Of a stretch of 64,000 bases of DNA, positions 36,334-45,910 are shown one piece after another. This DNA comes from Pedobacter caeni. Lineage in GTDB: Bacteria; Bacteroidota; Bacteroidia; Sphingobacteriales; Sphingobacteriaceae. The translations under genes and the position numbers were made by a program. Each line of letters opens with the position of its first letter. Position 1 is the stretch's first letter. The notes beneath the pieces were generated by a model, which was given only the letters and a program-made list of their open reading frames with translations, had not been told where the DNA came from and ran no database searches. The stretch covers positions 620,001-684,000 of the forward strand of contig NZ_FQUQ01000001.1 in assembly GCF_900129215.1 (NCBI RefSeq), written 5' to 3'.

Positions 36334-37497
36334 ATGAACCAAACCGTAACTGCTAAACCTAACCAAATTACAGATCATAAAGTTGAATACCTTCCCTCAT
36401 TAACAGCCTTACGTGGCATCGCTGCATTACTGGTAGCGGTATTTCATTTTGAAATGGCTGCTGCCCGGTTTGTCCCTGCGGCACAATCGATGTTTTTTGA
36501 AAAATGCTACCTGATGGTAGATTTGTTCTTTATCATGAGTGGCTTTATCATGATGCATGTCTATAGCAACCATTTTAAAAACAATATACAAGCCTCAACA
36601 TTGAAAAACTTTCTGGTAGCACGCTTTGCCAGAGTCTATCCGTTGCATTTATTTTCACTCCTGTTGCTGGTCGTAATCGTACGCTGGCTTACCGACTGGG
36701 GCAATCCACCGATCCTTTTAGAGCAACCATCTGATATTTTGCCGAATATCTTTTTACTGCATTCCTTCGGGTTTACAAAGATCTATTCCTGGAATATTCC
36801 TTCCTGGAGCATCAGTGCTGAATGGGCTGCCTACCTTCTTTTTCCTGTAATTGCACTATGTATCAATAAGAAAAAGACGATTTCGGTGATCCTTTTAATC
36901 ATCCTTGTGGTAGTGGCCTATTATTCCATCATGTATGTGCTACCAAGAAAGAACCCGATCAATCCCCTGATCCCCGTTCCTCATAACCTAAATACAACAT
37001 TCGATTATGGATATATCCGGGGAATAGCCGGGTTTACAGCTGGGGTCCTTGTATACCTGATCTATGAATTACGCGACTTCAGAAAAGCGTTCTCCTCTGA
37101 TATGGTATCTCTGCTCGTAATTATTGGGATTATCCTGTCTCTGCATTTCTCACTGAACGATGGAATAACCGTTTCTCTCTTTGCAATTCTGGTACTCAGT
37201 ATTACCGTAAATACTGGCAGGATTGCTAGTTTCTGTAATCGGAAATTTATGCAGTTCCTGGGGAACATCTCTTATTCCGTTTATCTTATGCAAATCTTTC
37301 TGCAAGAACCGTTTTCGCATGGAATGTATCTGCCTGGTACGATAGGGGTCGGAAGAGGTAAGCAGAATATTGAATTTTTCAGTGGAGCGATGTATTGCAT
37401 GATCTATCTGATTCTACTCGTTCTCCTGTCTTACATTACTTATCAATGGGTGGAACGTCCCTGCCGGAAATTTATCAACCGCATATGGGGTAATTGA
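36334..37497 (+). CDS. Acyltransferase family 3 (OafA/YrhL-like) membrane protein
   Basis: This 387-residue integral membrane enzyme has about ten TM segments. LTALRGIAALLVAVFHFEMA carries the family's RGIA motif and catalytic His, and SISAEWAAYLLFPVIAL and NISYSVYLMQIFLQEPF are typical later motifs. Members O-acylate sugars of surface polysaccharides, using a cytoplasmic acyl donor. It is monocistronic: an intergenic gap separates it from the sigma gene, and it ends 12 bases from the convergent amidohydrolase. Substrate unknown. Confidence 0.9.
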   Translation: MNQTVTAKPNQITDHKVEYLPSLTALRGIAALLVAVFHFEMAAARFVPAAQSMFFEKCYLMVDLFFIMSGFIMMHVYSNHFKNNIQASTLKNFLVARFARVYPLHLFSLLLLVVIVRWLTDWGNPPILLEQPSDILPNIFLLHSFGFTKIYSWNIPSWSISAEWAAYLLFPVIALCINKKKTISVILLIILVVVAYYSIMYVLPRKNPINPLIPVPHNLNTTFDYGYIRGIAGFTAGVLVYLIYELRDFRKAFSSDMVSLLVIIGIILSLHFSLNDGITVSLFAILVLSITVNTGRIASFCNRKFMQFLGNISYSVYLMQIFLQEPFSHGMYLPGTIGVGRGKQNIEFFSGAMYCMIYLILLVLLSYITYQWVERPCRKFINRIWGN

Positions 37498-37509
37498 GTT
37501 CAATAGTTT

Positions 37510-38778
37510 TTACTTTTTCTTCAGACGTTCCACAATTAATGATGAAAAACATTGCACTCCTGTTCTGATGCTTTCTTCATCAACCCGGAAGTTTGGTGCG
37601 TGGTTCATTGCAACAATTCCCTTTTCAGGATTAGAGCCTCCAAGAAAGAAGTAAACACCCGGTATTTTTTGTTGAAAGTAGGCAAAGTCATCATTGAAAT
37701 AGGGGACCTGACCATGATCTGCAATCATCACCTCTTTTCCATAAATCTTTTGAAGGGTTTTTGATGCAGCGTTCGTTAGTTTCTCGTCATTGATAACCGT
37801 TGGATTGTCCTGTACAAAGGAAATGGAAAGGAGCTGATCCTTATAGCCACTCTCTTCTACTACTTGTTTAATTTTAGGAATCAGGTCTTTCAGTTTAGTG
37901 GAATCCGTCTCGTATAAATACGCTTGCAGAGAAAGCGTGTTGTTTTTAGTATGGGTACTGAAATTCTCATCCATAAACAGGTAATCCTTAAAAATTGTAT
38001 TGGCTTTTTTGAGTCCCATTTTTGGATCAATCATAAGTTGTATTTCCCAGGGCTTACTGCTGCTGCTTACACGATATAAAGAACTGTGGATTTTTTTCGT
38101 TAATGCTTTTGCTTCCTCTTTTGACAGTTCATTTTTTAGTTGGATTTTTACTCTTTTTTGGTAGGCAAACATCTCATTTGGCTTGACCATTATCTGTCCA
38201 ACCGGTAATGCAGATACATGCAATCCATAAATCTCATCGGGCTTTATTTTGGAAAACAAACCATCATTGATCATCGCTTTTGCCCCAATAAAGGTTTCTT
38301 CTTCCGGCTGAAATATAAAATATACGGTTCCATTTAAAGAAGCTTTGTTTTTTACCAGGACTTCGGCTATTCCCAGCCCGACAGCCATATGTATATCATG
38401 ACCACAACCATGCTGAACGCCCTTGTTTTTAGATTTGAAAGCGACCTCATCGGCAAAATCATTCGGCAGGGCATCCATATCAGATCTCCAGGCTATTGTT
38501 TTTCCTTTTCTGCCACCCTTTAAAATTCCTACCACACCATGACCATACATGTTTGTATCAACTTCAAGCCCAAGGTCCAGTAAATACTTTGCGATAACTT
38601 TTTGGGTACGTATTTCATTCCCGGCCAATTCAGGGTTTTCATGCAGGTCTCTCCTGATTTTCACCAGATTACTGAAAATGCGATCGGTTTGGAGCTTAAT
38701 AGACTCATGAGATAAAGGTTCTTGTGCGAATGAGGAGGAAACAACAAACCACGATAAGAGGAATACAAGTTTTTTCAT
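37510..38778 (-). CDS. M20-family amidohydrolase/peptidase, secreted
   Basis: This 422-residue protein has a signal peptide (about 1-18, SSFAQ). The M20D pattern (hippurate/IAA-amino acid hydrolase-like) is clear: RRDLHENPELAGNE, WRSDMDALP, GCGHDIHMAVGLG with the metal ligands, QPEEETFIGAKAMINDG, and the late MNHAPNFRVDEESI. A dimerisation domain lies between (about 200-310) and is shortened or divergent. It hydrolyses N-acyl amino acids or peptides in the periplasm. It stands alone between a convergent acyltransferase and a lipoprotein gene of the same strand, 162 bases away. Confidence 0.9.
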   Translation of the reverse strand: MKKLVFLLSWFVVSSSFAQEPLSHESIKLQTDRIFSNLVKIRRDLHENPELAGNEIRTQKVIAKYLLDLGLEVDTNMYGHGVVGILKGGRKGKTIAWRSDMDALPNDFADEVAFKSKNKGVQHGCGHDIHMAVGLGIAEVLVKNKASLNGTVYFIFQPEEETFIGAKAMINDGLFSKIKPDEIYGLHVSALPVGQIMVKPNEMFAYQKRVKIQLKNELSKEEAKALTKKIHSSLYRVSSSSKPWEIQLMIDPKMGLKKANTIFKDYLFMDENFSTHTKNNTLSLQAYLYETDSTKLKDLIPKIKQVVEESGYKDQLLSISFVQDNPTVINDEKLTNAASKTLQKIYGKEVMIADHGQVPYFNDDFAYFQQKIPGVYFFLGGSNPEKGIVAMNHAPNFRVDEESIRTGVQCFSSLIVERLKKK

Positions 38779-38940
38779 GTTTTAAGGCCAATTGATTTCA
38801 GATCAGCCAGGGGTTAGACTACACCGTAGTTAATAAAGTTACCATCGAAATTGACTTTTATTGAATTTAAGTTTATTTGCCGGGTCAAGTAGCTTTCAAT
38901 TGATGGTTTTGTGCCAAATCAATTAACGTAATTTTAACTG

Positions 38941-39348
38941 TTAATTAACAGGATTGGCTAGGTTTGGTAAAGTAACCGCACCATTGACATCGGCTGTTGA
39001 GGTACCAGATTGCTTCAGCTGACTCCCTATATACAATTTGGCTGTAATCGTTTGACCGCTTGCTCCGTAATTTGGAGCGGATGTCTGACCTCCAAATCCC
39101 ACAGCAATAATACTGTTCTGAACCGTCAGCTCTTTTGACCAGGGTAGAGAGACCGTTTCGTTGGCAGTTCCTCCATTTTGATCCGTGAAGGCCACAAGAA
39201 TGCGTCCGGTATAATTTCCTGTGAGTTCGTACTTTACCACCGTGCTGCCTGACGGAGGGTTGTCGTTCTTTTTACTGCAAGAAGTAAGTGAGCCTGAGGC
39301 CAATCCTACCAGAAAGGTAGCTATAGCCAATAAAAACATTTTTTTCAT
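38941..39348 (-). CDS. Small lipoprotein
   Basis: This 135-residue protein has a type II signal (MKKMFLLAIATFLVGLASGS then LTSC). The mature part starts SKKNDNPPSGS, a typical Bacteroidota lipoprotein linker, and continues as a beta-rich domain of unknown family. It is the last gene of a set that also holds a four-TM protein, an ECF sigma factor and an alpha/beta hydrolase. It may be a target of that sigma factor (inference). Confidence 0.75.
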   Translation of the reverse strand: MKKMFLLAIATFLVGLASGSLTSCSKKNDNPPSGSTVVKYELTGNYTGRILVAFTDQNGGTANETVSLPWSKELTVQNSIIAVGFGGQTSAPNYGASGQTITAKLYIGSQLKQSGTSTADVNGAVTLPNLANPVN

Positions 39349-39378
39349 AGTATTATAGTTTAGAAAGTTAAGTTTCGT

Positions 39379-39957
39379 TTAATTGTGGTCCATATTCCTC
39401 TTCATTTCGTTGATGATCCTTAACTCTTTCGTGATCTGGATTGAAATGACAAGGATTAAAACCATAAATATTAAGATAGAAGAGATGATGACATAGTGAT
39501 AAAAACCGGCAGAGAGGTGTAGCTTAAATATTGGCAGCATGATCATAAAACCAATCACATAGAGTATAAACAGGACCGGGGTGATCAGAAAATGAATCAG
39601 CAGCCTGGACTTATAAAAAGCCATCATTTTTTTGCTAAATTCTTTGAACTGAAGTGTTGGCGCCAAACTTTTAAATTTTGCCCCTGAGAAAAATTCTATG
39701 ACAACTCTAAAAAACAAGCTACTGATCATTAGTAGCATTCCCCAGGTAGATTGGGTGTTTTTAAAGGCTGAAGTGTAGAGAAAGAAACAGAGTAGGGCTA
39801 CTACTGTTACCATTAAAATCAACTGGGTTGCGCGCTGTTTCCTCTTAATGTAAAGGCTGCTTTTAATGATTTCCCTGTGGCCATCTTTTGGTATTTCAGG
39901 AATATTCCTTTGTTCCCATTTAGCTTTGATGTCTTTAAAGTCGTTCATTTTGTACAC
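39379..39957 (-). CDS. Four-TM membrane protein, possible anti-sigma factor
   Basis: This 192-residue protein begins with a soluble stretch (about 1-38, MNDFKDIKAKWEQRNIPEIPKDGHREII) followed by four TM segments (about 40-62, 70-88, 110-132 and 142-166). Its gene overlaps the sigma-factor gene by 23 bases. Membrane proteins in this position are usually anti-sigma factors, but I see no ZAS or FecR motif, so the role is inferred from context. Confidence 0.65.
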   Translation of the reverse strand: MYKMNDFKDIKAKWEQRNIPEIPKDGHREIIKSSLYIKRKQRATQLILMVTVVALLCFFLYTSAFKNTQSTWGMLLMISSLFFRVVIEFFSGAKFKSLAPTLQFKEFSKKMMAFYKSRLLIHFLITPVLFILYVIGFMIMLPIFKLHLSAGFYHYVIISSILIFMVLILVISIQITKELRIINEMKRNMDHN

Positions 39958-40420
39958 ATTTTGATAATTGATTTTTAATGCGGTGAATTCTGATTCTTAG
40001 TGCTTCGTAGGAGATTCCGATAATATTTGAAATCTCTTTTTGAGGGATATCCTGTAACTCCAGCAGAATAATACTTTTGTTAATTTCTGATAACTGATTG
40101 ATACAGGCGTACATATTGTGATAGCGCTTTTCGGTTGGAAATTTTTCTTCGCCAACTTCATCCGGTACATCTATGGTTAAAGGCAGAAATTTCTTTTTCC
40201 TTGATTGCTGAAAGCAGGTGTTTATCGCAATCCGATAGATCCAGGTAGATATACTGGCTTCATTCCTGAACGTTTTCAGGTTCTCCCAAACCTTGATAAA
40301 AACCTCCTGTGTCAGATCTTTTGCGATATCCTCATCACCATTTACATACCCAAGGCAAAGACCAATCACCTTATGGTAATTTTCGTTATAGATTTCTTCA
40401 AACTGTTGCTCGGGGATCAT
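39935..40420 (-). CDS. ECF sigma-70 factor
   Basis: This 161-residue ECF sigma factor has a sigma2 region with QFEEIYNENYHKVIGLCLGY and AKDLTQEVFIKVWENLKTFR and a sigma4 region with SIILLELQDIPQKEISNIIG and SYEALRIRIHRIKNQLSKCV. Its ATG overlaps the stop of the upstream hydrolase gene (ATGA), and its end overlaps the membrane protein gene by 23 bases. It is the short type without the hydrophobic tail of SusCD-linked sigma factors, and more likely answers to the adjacent membrane protein. Confidence 0.92.
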   Translation of the reverse strand: MIPEQQFEEIYNENYHKVIGLCLGYVNGDEDIAKDLTQEVFIKVWENLKTFRNEASISTWIYRIAINTCFQQSRKKKFLPLTIDVPDEVGEEKFPTEKRYHNMYACINQLSEINKSIILLELQDIPQKEISNIIGISYEALRIRIHRIKNQLSKCVQNERL

Positions 40421-41277
40421 TTGATGTTAAGTTCAGACTTTATTTGTGTTAGCAACCATTCCGGGTTATCATACATGATGAAGTGGCCGGAGTTTTCCGC
40501 GAAATTCAGGGTATAATTCTTCAGGTTTTTATATTGGCCTCTGTAATTGGACTCAGCAACGGACTTTCCATAAGGATGGGTAGCAGCAAGAATGTTTACC
40601 GGAATAACTATTGTAGAAAGCTGGTCTCTGAGATCCAGTTTCAAAAAGTCTGTGTATCCATAAACGAATGTTTTTCTGTCGCTCATGATGATCCGGTTAC
40701 TTAGCTGTTCGTGCATTTCCTTGTTAAGGCTCATAGATTGGGCCATTTGATCAGCCATTTTCTTAAAATCCTGATCACTCATTTCAAGTAATCGTTTATT
40801 ATAAGGACTTTCATAAATCATGTTTTCAGCCTTAAAATTAGGAATCATCAGCGCGCCTGTGGCTGGTAATGCATCTATAACGATCAACCGGGAGAATGTT
40901 TCAGGCTCTTCTGATACTAGCCATAAGCCTAGTACACCGCCCAAACTATGCCCAATTAGTATAGGTTTTATTAAGTGATTGGTTTTTACGTAAGCACTGA
41001 TGGCATTCTTGATTTTTGGAAGCCATGGAAATGAGATGGGGGCTAGCTGTCCAAAACCGGCAAAAGTGAAACTGTGTACCTCATAATTAGCGGAAAGATC
41101 AGCTGTTATTCCCTGATAAACTTCTGCAGTACTTGCAAAACCAGGAAACAACAGAATGGGCTTGCCTTTGCCTGTAACTGTGACTTCAAATTCCTGGGCG
41201 CTCACTTTTGTCGTTAAAAGGAGCAAAAACAGGCAGGTAAAAATTCTAATTGCGCTCATTTTCATTTTTTTTGGCAC
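40417..41277 (-). CDS. Alpha/beta hydrolase, secreted
   Basis: This 286-residue enzyme has a signal peptide (about 1-27, KVSAQ). The alpha/beta fold shows ILLFPGFASTAEVYQ (oxyanion loop), GHSLGGVLGLWL with the nucleophile Ser, and ENSGHFIMYDNPEWL with the catalytic His. The Asp lies probably in the region ILAATHPYGKS. It is the first gene of a four-gene set with an ECF sigma factor. The tight ATGA overlap of an enzyme with a sigma gene is unusual. Substrate unknown. Confidence 0.85.
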   Translation of the reverse strand: MPKKMKMSAIRIFTCLFLLLLTTKVSAQEFEVTVTGKGKPILLFPGFASTAEVYQGITADLSANYEVHSFTFAGFGQLAPISFPWLPKIKNAISAYVKTNHLIKPILIGHSLGGVLGLWLVSEEPETFSRLIVIDALPATGALMIPNFKAENMIYESPYNKRLLEMSDQDFKKMADQMAQSMSLNKEMHEQLSNRIIMSDRKTFVYGYTDFLKLDLRDQLSTIVIPVNILAATHPYGKSVAESNYRGQYKNLKNYTLNFAENSGHFIMYDNPEWLLTQIKSELNIK

Positions 41278-41344
41278 TTAGATGCATTACTAAAAAAATG
41301 TTACCTATTATTTTAACAATTGATCATGAATTTACCCTGGCTCT

Positions 41345-42133
41345 TTAGAATGAAGGAAAATTTTCTGCCGTTCTGTATTTGCTGGGGGTTTCTCTTAAGT
41401 ATTTTTTAAAAAATTCAATGAATGCACTATTACTTGAAAATTCCAGATCATTAGCAGTTTCACCAACATTTCGACCCTCCGCCAATAGTTCTATTGATTT
41501 ATGAAGTCGCCATTGTTGTCTCCAATCCTGATATGACATACCTGTTTCTTTGATGAAAATACGACCTATAGTTTTCTCCGTTACATTTATTTCCCTGGCA
41601 AATTCCTTAAGAAGGGGAGGTTTAGATTTCCCAAGATTCCAATGGGCTACATGCGGCTTAATTCTTTGATCTAAAGGTTCTATCAATGTTAAACTTTCCC
41701 TGGAAACACTATTGAACTCATCCCAAAAAACAGAAATTATATTTTTCTGGCTTGTCCAGGGCATTTCCCATGGCCAAAAAGAGATTCGTTCTATGAGTTC
41801 TTTTAATAGGGGATTAACATGGAGAATCATTATTTGTTCAGGTGAATTTTGAAACTTGGCCGCATCAAAATATATAGAACGATAAGCAGCAACATTTCTA
41901 ACGATTATCCTGTGGGGGCTGCCTGCCGGAATCCAGGCTGCCATTGTTGGAGGCAATAAGCTTTGTCTTCCATCTGTAAGTACGGTCATACATCCGGATG
42001 GAGCATATAATAACTGGGCTTTGCCATGTTGGTGGATACCGGAGTCATGATAATTGAAATCTGAGGCAATACCAATTACATTAGCCGGTATGACATCAGG
42101 GTTAAAAATACTGTCTTTTGATATAAATGCCAT
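41345..42133 (-). CDS. AraC-family regulator with cupin domain
   Basis: This 262-residue regulator has an N-terminal cupin half (about 20-110, HDSGIHQHGKAQLLYAPSGC) and a C-terminal AraC helix-turn-helix pair (about 165-255, VTEKTIGRIFIKETGMSYQD and VGETANDLEFSSNSAFIEFF). It resembles NimR-like regulators that control a neighbouring MFS exporter. It is divergent from an MFS gene with 86 bases between, the same arrangement, so repression of that exporter is likely (inference). Confidence 0.9.
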   Translation of the reverse strand: MAFISKDSIFNPDVIPANVIGIASDFNYHDSGIHQHGKAQLLYAPSGCMTVLTDGRQSLLPPTMAAWIPAGSPHRIIVRNVAAYRSIYFDAAKFQNSPEQIMILHVNPLLKELIERISFWPWEMPWTSQKNIISVFWDEFNSVSRESLTLIEPLDQRIKPHVAHWNLGKSKPPLLKEFAREINVTEKTIGRIFIKETGMSYQDWRQQWRLHKSIELLAEGRNVGETANDLEFSSNSAFIEFFKKYLRETPSKYRTAENFPSF

Positions 42134-42219
42134 TGTCTTTATTTTGATGTTTTTTGTCTTAATACCATTAACAAGATAGGTCGATTTCTTTACAATTTTG
42201 CAATCCGTTAAAGAATATT

Positions 42220-43347
42220 ATGAAGAAGAAACCTAATCTTTTATTGTTGATCGTATTAATTATGTTTCCACAATTTGTTGAGACCATTTATAGTCCGGCT
42301 TTACCAGATATCGCCCGGGAATTCCGGGTGAGCAGCCATCAGGCCGCACTAACCATTTCAATCTATTTTATTGCATTTGCCATAGGAGTGATTTGCTGGG
42401 GAATTTTGTCAGATGTAATTGGCCGGAAGAAATCAATGGTTTGGGGGCTGGTGACCTATGGGATTGGAGCAATAACTGCATTGCTGGCTAAGGATTTCAA
42501 TATGATATTGGTGGCGAGGGTGATCGCTGCATTTGGAGCAGCTGTAGGCTCTATTATTACACAAACTATATTAAGGGATATATACGAAAAAGAGGAGCTA
42601 AGCAGGGTGTTTTCTATTATTGGTATTTCTCTTTCCATTAGTCCTGTAATTGGATTTCTAACTGGTGGAATTGCCACGAAAAGTTATGGATATAGTGGGG
42701 TATTTATGATGGTTTTATGGCTCGCTATTGTGCTGATCATTTGTACTTTATTGTTCCTGCCCGAAACAAAAAGAATGAGCGATACCAAGCCAGCCATTAT
42801 CAGTACTTTAAACGAATTATTGCATGATAAAATGATTTGGATAAGTGCGTTTTTAGTCGCCTTTTTTAATATTATGCTCTTTAGTTACTATTCTATAGCT
42901 CCCTTCCTATTTGACAAAGCAGGTTATAGCGCTGAAGAGTTTGGGTATAGCGGCATATTATTAGCCATTGGTTCTTTAGGCGGAGGAGTCATTAATAAAA
43001 AACTCATTTATCAGAAAGTTCCTGCTCAGCGGTTGATTTTTCTCGCTTCAGTCATCGCGTTGCTGGGTGGGGTAGGTGTATTAATGTTACAGGGGAGTTT
43101 ATGGTTCCTGTTGCCTACGCTGTTAATTGTTATTGCATTTGGTATTGCTATACCTAATATATTAAGTCAGGCGTTGATAAAGTATAAACATATCGCTGGT
43201 ACAGCAGGAGCTATATTTGGTTTGATGTATTATGTTTTCATAGGGTTGGGGCTTACGATTTCAGGACTAGTCCAAAATTTCGGATTAATCATTACTGTAT
43301 TTTCTTTACTATCTGTTTTCCTTATAACGATGTATAAAAACCGTTAA
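42220..43347 (+). CDS. MFS transporter, Bcr/CflA-type drug exporter
   Basis: This 375-residue inner-membrane exporter has about twelve TM segments. It shows the Bcr/CflA-type start (YSPALPDIAREFRVSSHQAAL) and the MFS A-like motif GILSDVIGRKKSMVWGL between TM2 and TM3. Length is slightly short for the family (about 390-400). It probably exports a drug or small metabolite by proton antiport. The AraC gene next door is divergent and likely regulates it. Confidence 0.9.
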   Translation: MKKKPNLLLLIVLIMFPQFVETIYSPALPDIAREFRVSSHQAALTISIYFIAFAIGVICWGILSDVIGRKKSMVWGLVTYGIGAITALLAKDFNMILVARVIAAFGAAVGSIITQTILRDIYEKEELSRVFSIIGISLSISPVIGFLTGGIATKSYGYSGVFMMVLWLAIVLIICTLLFLPETKRMSDTKPAIISTLNELLHDKMIWISAFLVAFFNIMLFSYYSIAPFLFDKAGYSAEEFGYSGILLAIGSLGGGVINKKLIYQKVPAQRLIFLASVIALLGGVGVLMLQGSLWFLLPTLLIVIAFGIAIPNILSQALIKYKHIAGTAGAIFGLMYYVFIGLGLTISGLVQNFGLIITVFSLLSVFLITMYKNR

Positions 43348-43440
43348 AAGACAAGGCTGGACTAACAATTAGCCTTTGAGAACTGTACTGGCATCGATTT
43401 CATATGAAATAGTCCCAGGTTGAATTAACTATTCTTATGA

Positions 43441-43872
43441 TCAATAATTTCTAAAATCATTATTATATAAGTTTTCTTCAAGGTAGGCACTATTACCCCT
43501 AAGAAAAGCTTGTAAACAACTGTTGGCAAATGATAAATCACATTTAATCATTCGTGTTTGATATTCCGGATTTAAGACCTGCTTCTTTATGAAGAAACCT
43601 TTTGTTTCAAATTTAGGTCTTGTATATTCAATGCCGACCATATCCTGCATGTATCCGAACAGACATAAGCTTTCCTTTTCCCCTATATTGTTGTTTCCGG
43701 ATACTTTAAAATAGTAAAACGGACTTTCTGGTGTATCTCCTGTTGCTTCAATTTGTTTATAAAGATCAGGCCAGTTAACATTCTCATAAAGTTCGATAAC
43801 TATATTTATTGCATGGTCAGGGTGTACAATTGGTACGCTTGAAAAGGGTGATTGAATTTCAACTGTAAACAT
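43441..43872 (-). CDS. Hypothetical protein (143 aa)
   Basis: I chose the ATG at 43872 because the 33 residues before it in the same frame are low-complexity and hydrophobic without signal character. The 143-residue product (MFTVEIQSPFSSVPIVHPDH...) is soluble, with no recognised domain. It is acidic in the middle and rich in Tyr, Phe and Asn, and ends NNDFRNY. It stands alone, with 93 bases to the MFS gene and 384 bases to the ABC gene on the other side. That longer gap holds a 61-codon frame (44027-44212, minus) I do not believe is a gene. Confidence 0.6.
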   Translation of the reverse strand: MFTVEIQSPFSSVPIVHPDHAINIVIELYENVNWPDLYKQIEATGDTPESPFYYFKVSGNNNIGEKESLCLFGYMQDMVGIEYTRPKFETKGFFIKKQVLNPEYQTRMIKCDLSFANSCLQAFLRGNSAYLEENLYNNDFRNY

Positions 43873-44256
43873 GGTGATGGTATTAAATTGCGGAAAATGT
43901 AAACAAAAATTTAATAGCTTACCATTTAAACTTGAAGAAACACACGCTTTTAAAAGATAAAAACTTAACAATACATTGATTCACGTAGTTAAAATTGAAA
44001 AAACCAGGTAAGCTTTTTACTTCCCTTTAAGCTATCCCATTACGGTCTGACTCCACCGTTGTAGCCAGAAAGAAACCAATTTCGTTGCTGAACTGAAGCG
44101 ATTCATTAGCGGTGGTGTAGCCACCAGAATTCTCACCTAGAGTTATGTTGTTCTGTCTTATTAGTTTTAAAGCAATTTTCAGGTGCTTCACATCAGCAGA
44201 GCAAGTATTCACACCATTCTCTTTTTATGAATAAATAATGACGATAACTTGGTCTT

Positions 44257-45150
44257 ATGAATGTAATTGAGACTAAGTCACTTGTATATGATTTCGGAAG
44301 TAAACCAGTTCTGAACGGAATTGATCTTACGGTTCAAAAGGGAAGTATATTCGGTTTTCTTGGACCAAATGGCTCAGGAAAAACAACGACAATCAGAGCA
44401 TTGCTTGGGCTTGCCCGTGTGCCTGAAAAAAGCGTTATGCTTTTTGGTAAAGATATCAGGACCCACCGCATTGAAATTCTTAAAAATATAGGGTCGCTAA
44501 TTGAATATCCTGCATTGTATAACCACCTTAGTGGATATGATAACCTGCACATTTTATGCAATCTAACTTCCACTCCCAAAAAAAGGATAAAGGAGCTGCT
44601 TGACCTCGTTTTGCTTACCGATTGTAGTAAAAAGGTTAGTAAATATTCTTTAGGTATGAAACAAAGGTTAGGTATCGCCGCTGCTTTGCTAACAGATCCG
44701 GAGCTGCTAATTCTGGATGAGCCCACAAACGGTCTTGATCCGGCAGGAATCAGGGACATGAGGCATTTAATCAAAACCTTGAATCAAGACTTTGGAAAAA
44801 CTATTTTTATTTCAAGCCATCTCTTGTATGAAGTAGAAATGATGTGCAGCCATCTGGCGATCTTGAAGGAAGGAAAATTGGTATTCCAGGGGAGAGCCTG
44901 TGAGCTTAAAAACAAATATACCAAGCTTTTATTAGTAGACACTTCAGACAATAAAAAATCAGCGGAATTGATCGAACAGCAATATCCTGTCAAACTAACC
45001 GAAAATTTAATCGAGGCAGTCGTTAAGGAAGAAAAGGACACGGCAGTTATCTCGAGAATACTGTTTAGAAATGATATAGATATCTACAGGCTGGAACCAA
45101 AAAGCCAAAATTTAGAAGAATTATTTTTTAATCTCACCACAAATGATTGA
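44257..45150 (+). CDS. ABC transporter ATP-binding protein (BcrA/NatA-like)
   Basis: This 297-residue ATPase has Walker A GPNGSGKTTT (about 38-47), the signature YSLGMKQRLGIAAA (about 131), Walker B LLILDEPTNGLDP and the switch His in ISSHLLYEVE. The C-terminal 80 residues match bacitracin/lantibiotic-immunity exporters. It energises the permease encoded next, whose gene overlaps it by 8 bases. It is the first of five overlapping genes that also encode a LytS-type kinase, a LytTR regulator and a serine hydrolase. Probable role: removal or sensing of membrane-active peptides (inference from family). Confidence 0.92.
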   Translation: MNVIETKSLVYDFGSKPVLNGIDLTVQKGSIFGFLGPNGSGKTTTIRALLGLARVPEKSVMLFGKDIRTHRIEILKNIGSLIEYPALYNHLSGYDNLHILCNLTSTPKKRIKELLDLVLLTDCSKKVSKYSLGMKQRLGIAAALLTDPELLILDEPTNGLDPAGIRDMRHLIKTLNQDFGKTIFISSHLLYEVEMMCSHLAILKEGKLVFQGRACELKNKYTKLLLVDTSDNKKSAELIEQQYPVKLTENLIEAVVKEEKDTAVISRILFRNDIDIYRLEPKSQNLEELFFNLTTND

Positions 45151-45910
45151 TCGCGTTATTAAATCCACATTAAGGTTTTATGCAGAGCTTCAAAAACTCA
45201 AAAATACCCTGGCTATTTTAGTTGCAGTCGCACTCCCATTATTTGTTGCCTTTTTAAGTTTTGTAATTTATCTTTCCGAAGGGCATAAATTAATTATCGC
45301 AGGAACTAATCCCTGGCACGGATATATATACCACCTGCAAAAATTTTGGGCTGGTCTGCTGTTGCCACTCACAATTATTATTGAAGCATCATTAATCAAC
45401 TCGATTGAGCACTCGAATAACATGTGGAAGCAGATTTACGTTTTACCAGTTTCTAAATTCGCGGTTTATTTTTATAAGCTTTTAGCTTTCATCTTTCTAA
45501 ATATCCTAATGGCGCTCAGCCTAACGTTTTTCATTCAATTGTTTGGCTTTCTTTTAATATTTATAAAACCTGAATTTGGATTTGATTCCCCGAGCCTCAT
45601 TAAAGAAAGCCTGTTACTGTCGCTAAAAATGATGCTCGCATCATCCGCAATTATTGGTTTTCAATTCTTACTGAGTTTCAATTTCCGGTCTTTTGTAATA
45701 CCCACAGTTATTGGTTTCTGTATAACAGTGGGTATGGGAATAGCCTCATCATGGAAACATATTGAGTTCTTGCCTTATTCTTATCCCTCATTGTCGACAA
45801 ATAGTCAGGATGCCCGAATTTGGAATACCTATGTAATTATCGCTTTGCTCTCCCTGGTATTGACATCAGCAGCAGGTTTTTATGTATCTTCAAAAAAGGA
45901 AATAAGTTGA
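45143..45910 (+). CDS. ABC-2-type permease
   Basis: This 255-residue protein has six hydrophobic segments (about 22-42, 68-88, 110-135, 150-180, 183-203 and 229-250), the layout of lantibiotic-type ABC-2 permeases. LIEASLINSIEHSNNMWKQI is the conserved loop region. Its gene overlaps the ATPase gene and ends in TTGA, which also supplies the TTG start of the kinase gene. It forms the membrane channel of the exporter. Confidence 0.85.
   Translation: MIDRVIKSTLRFYAELQKLKNTLAILVAVALPLFVAFLSFVIYLSEGHKLIIAGTNPWHGYIYHLQKFWAGLLLPLTIIIEASLINSIEHSNNMWKQIYVLPVSKFAVYFYKLLAFIFLNILMALSLTFFIQLFGFLLIFIKPEFGFDSPSLIKESLLLSLKMMLASSAIIGFQFLLSFNFRSFVIPTVIGFCITVGMGIASSWKHIEFLPYSYPSLSTNSQDARIWNTYVIIALLSLVLTSAAGFYVSSKKEIS

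Noticed and set aside
44027..44212. 61-codon minus-strand frame before the ABC transporter gene
   Set aside because: No domain, no clear start context and low-complexity composition. Probably chance in a 384-base gap.
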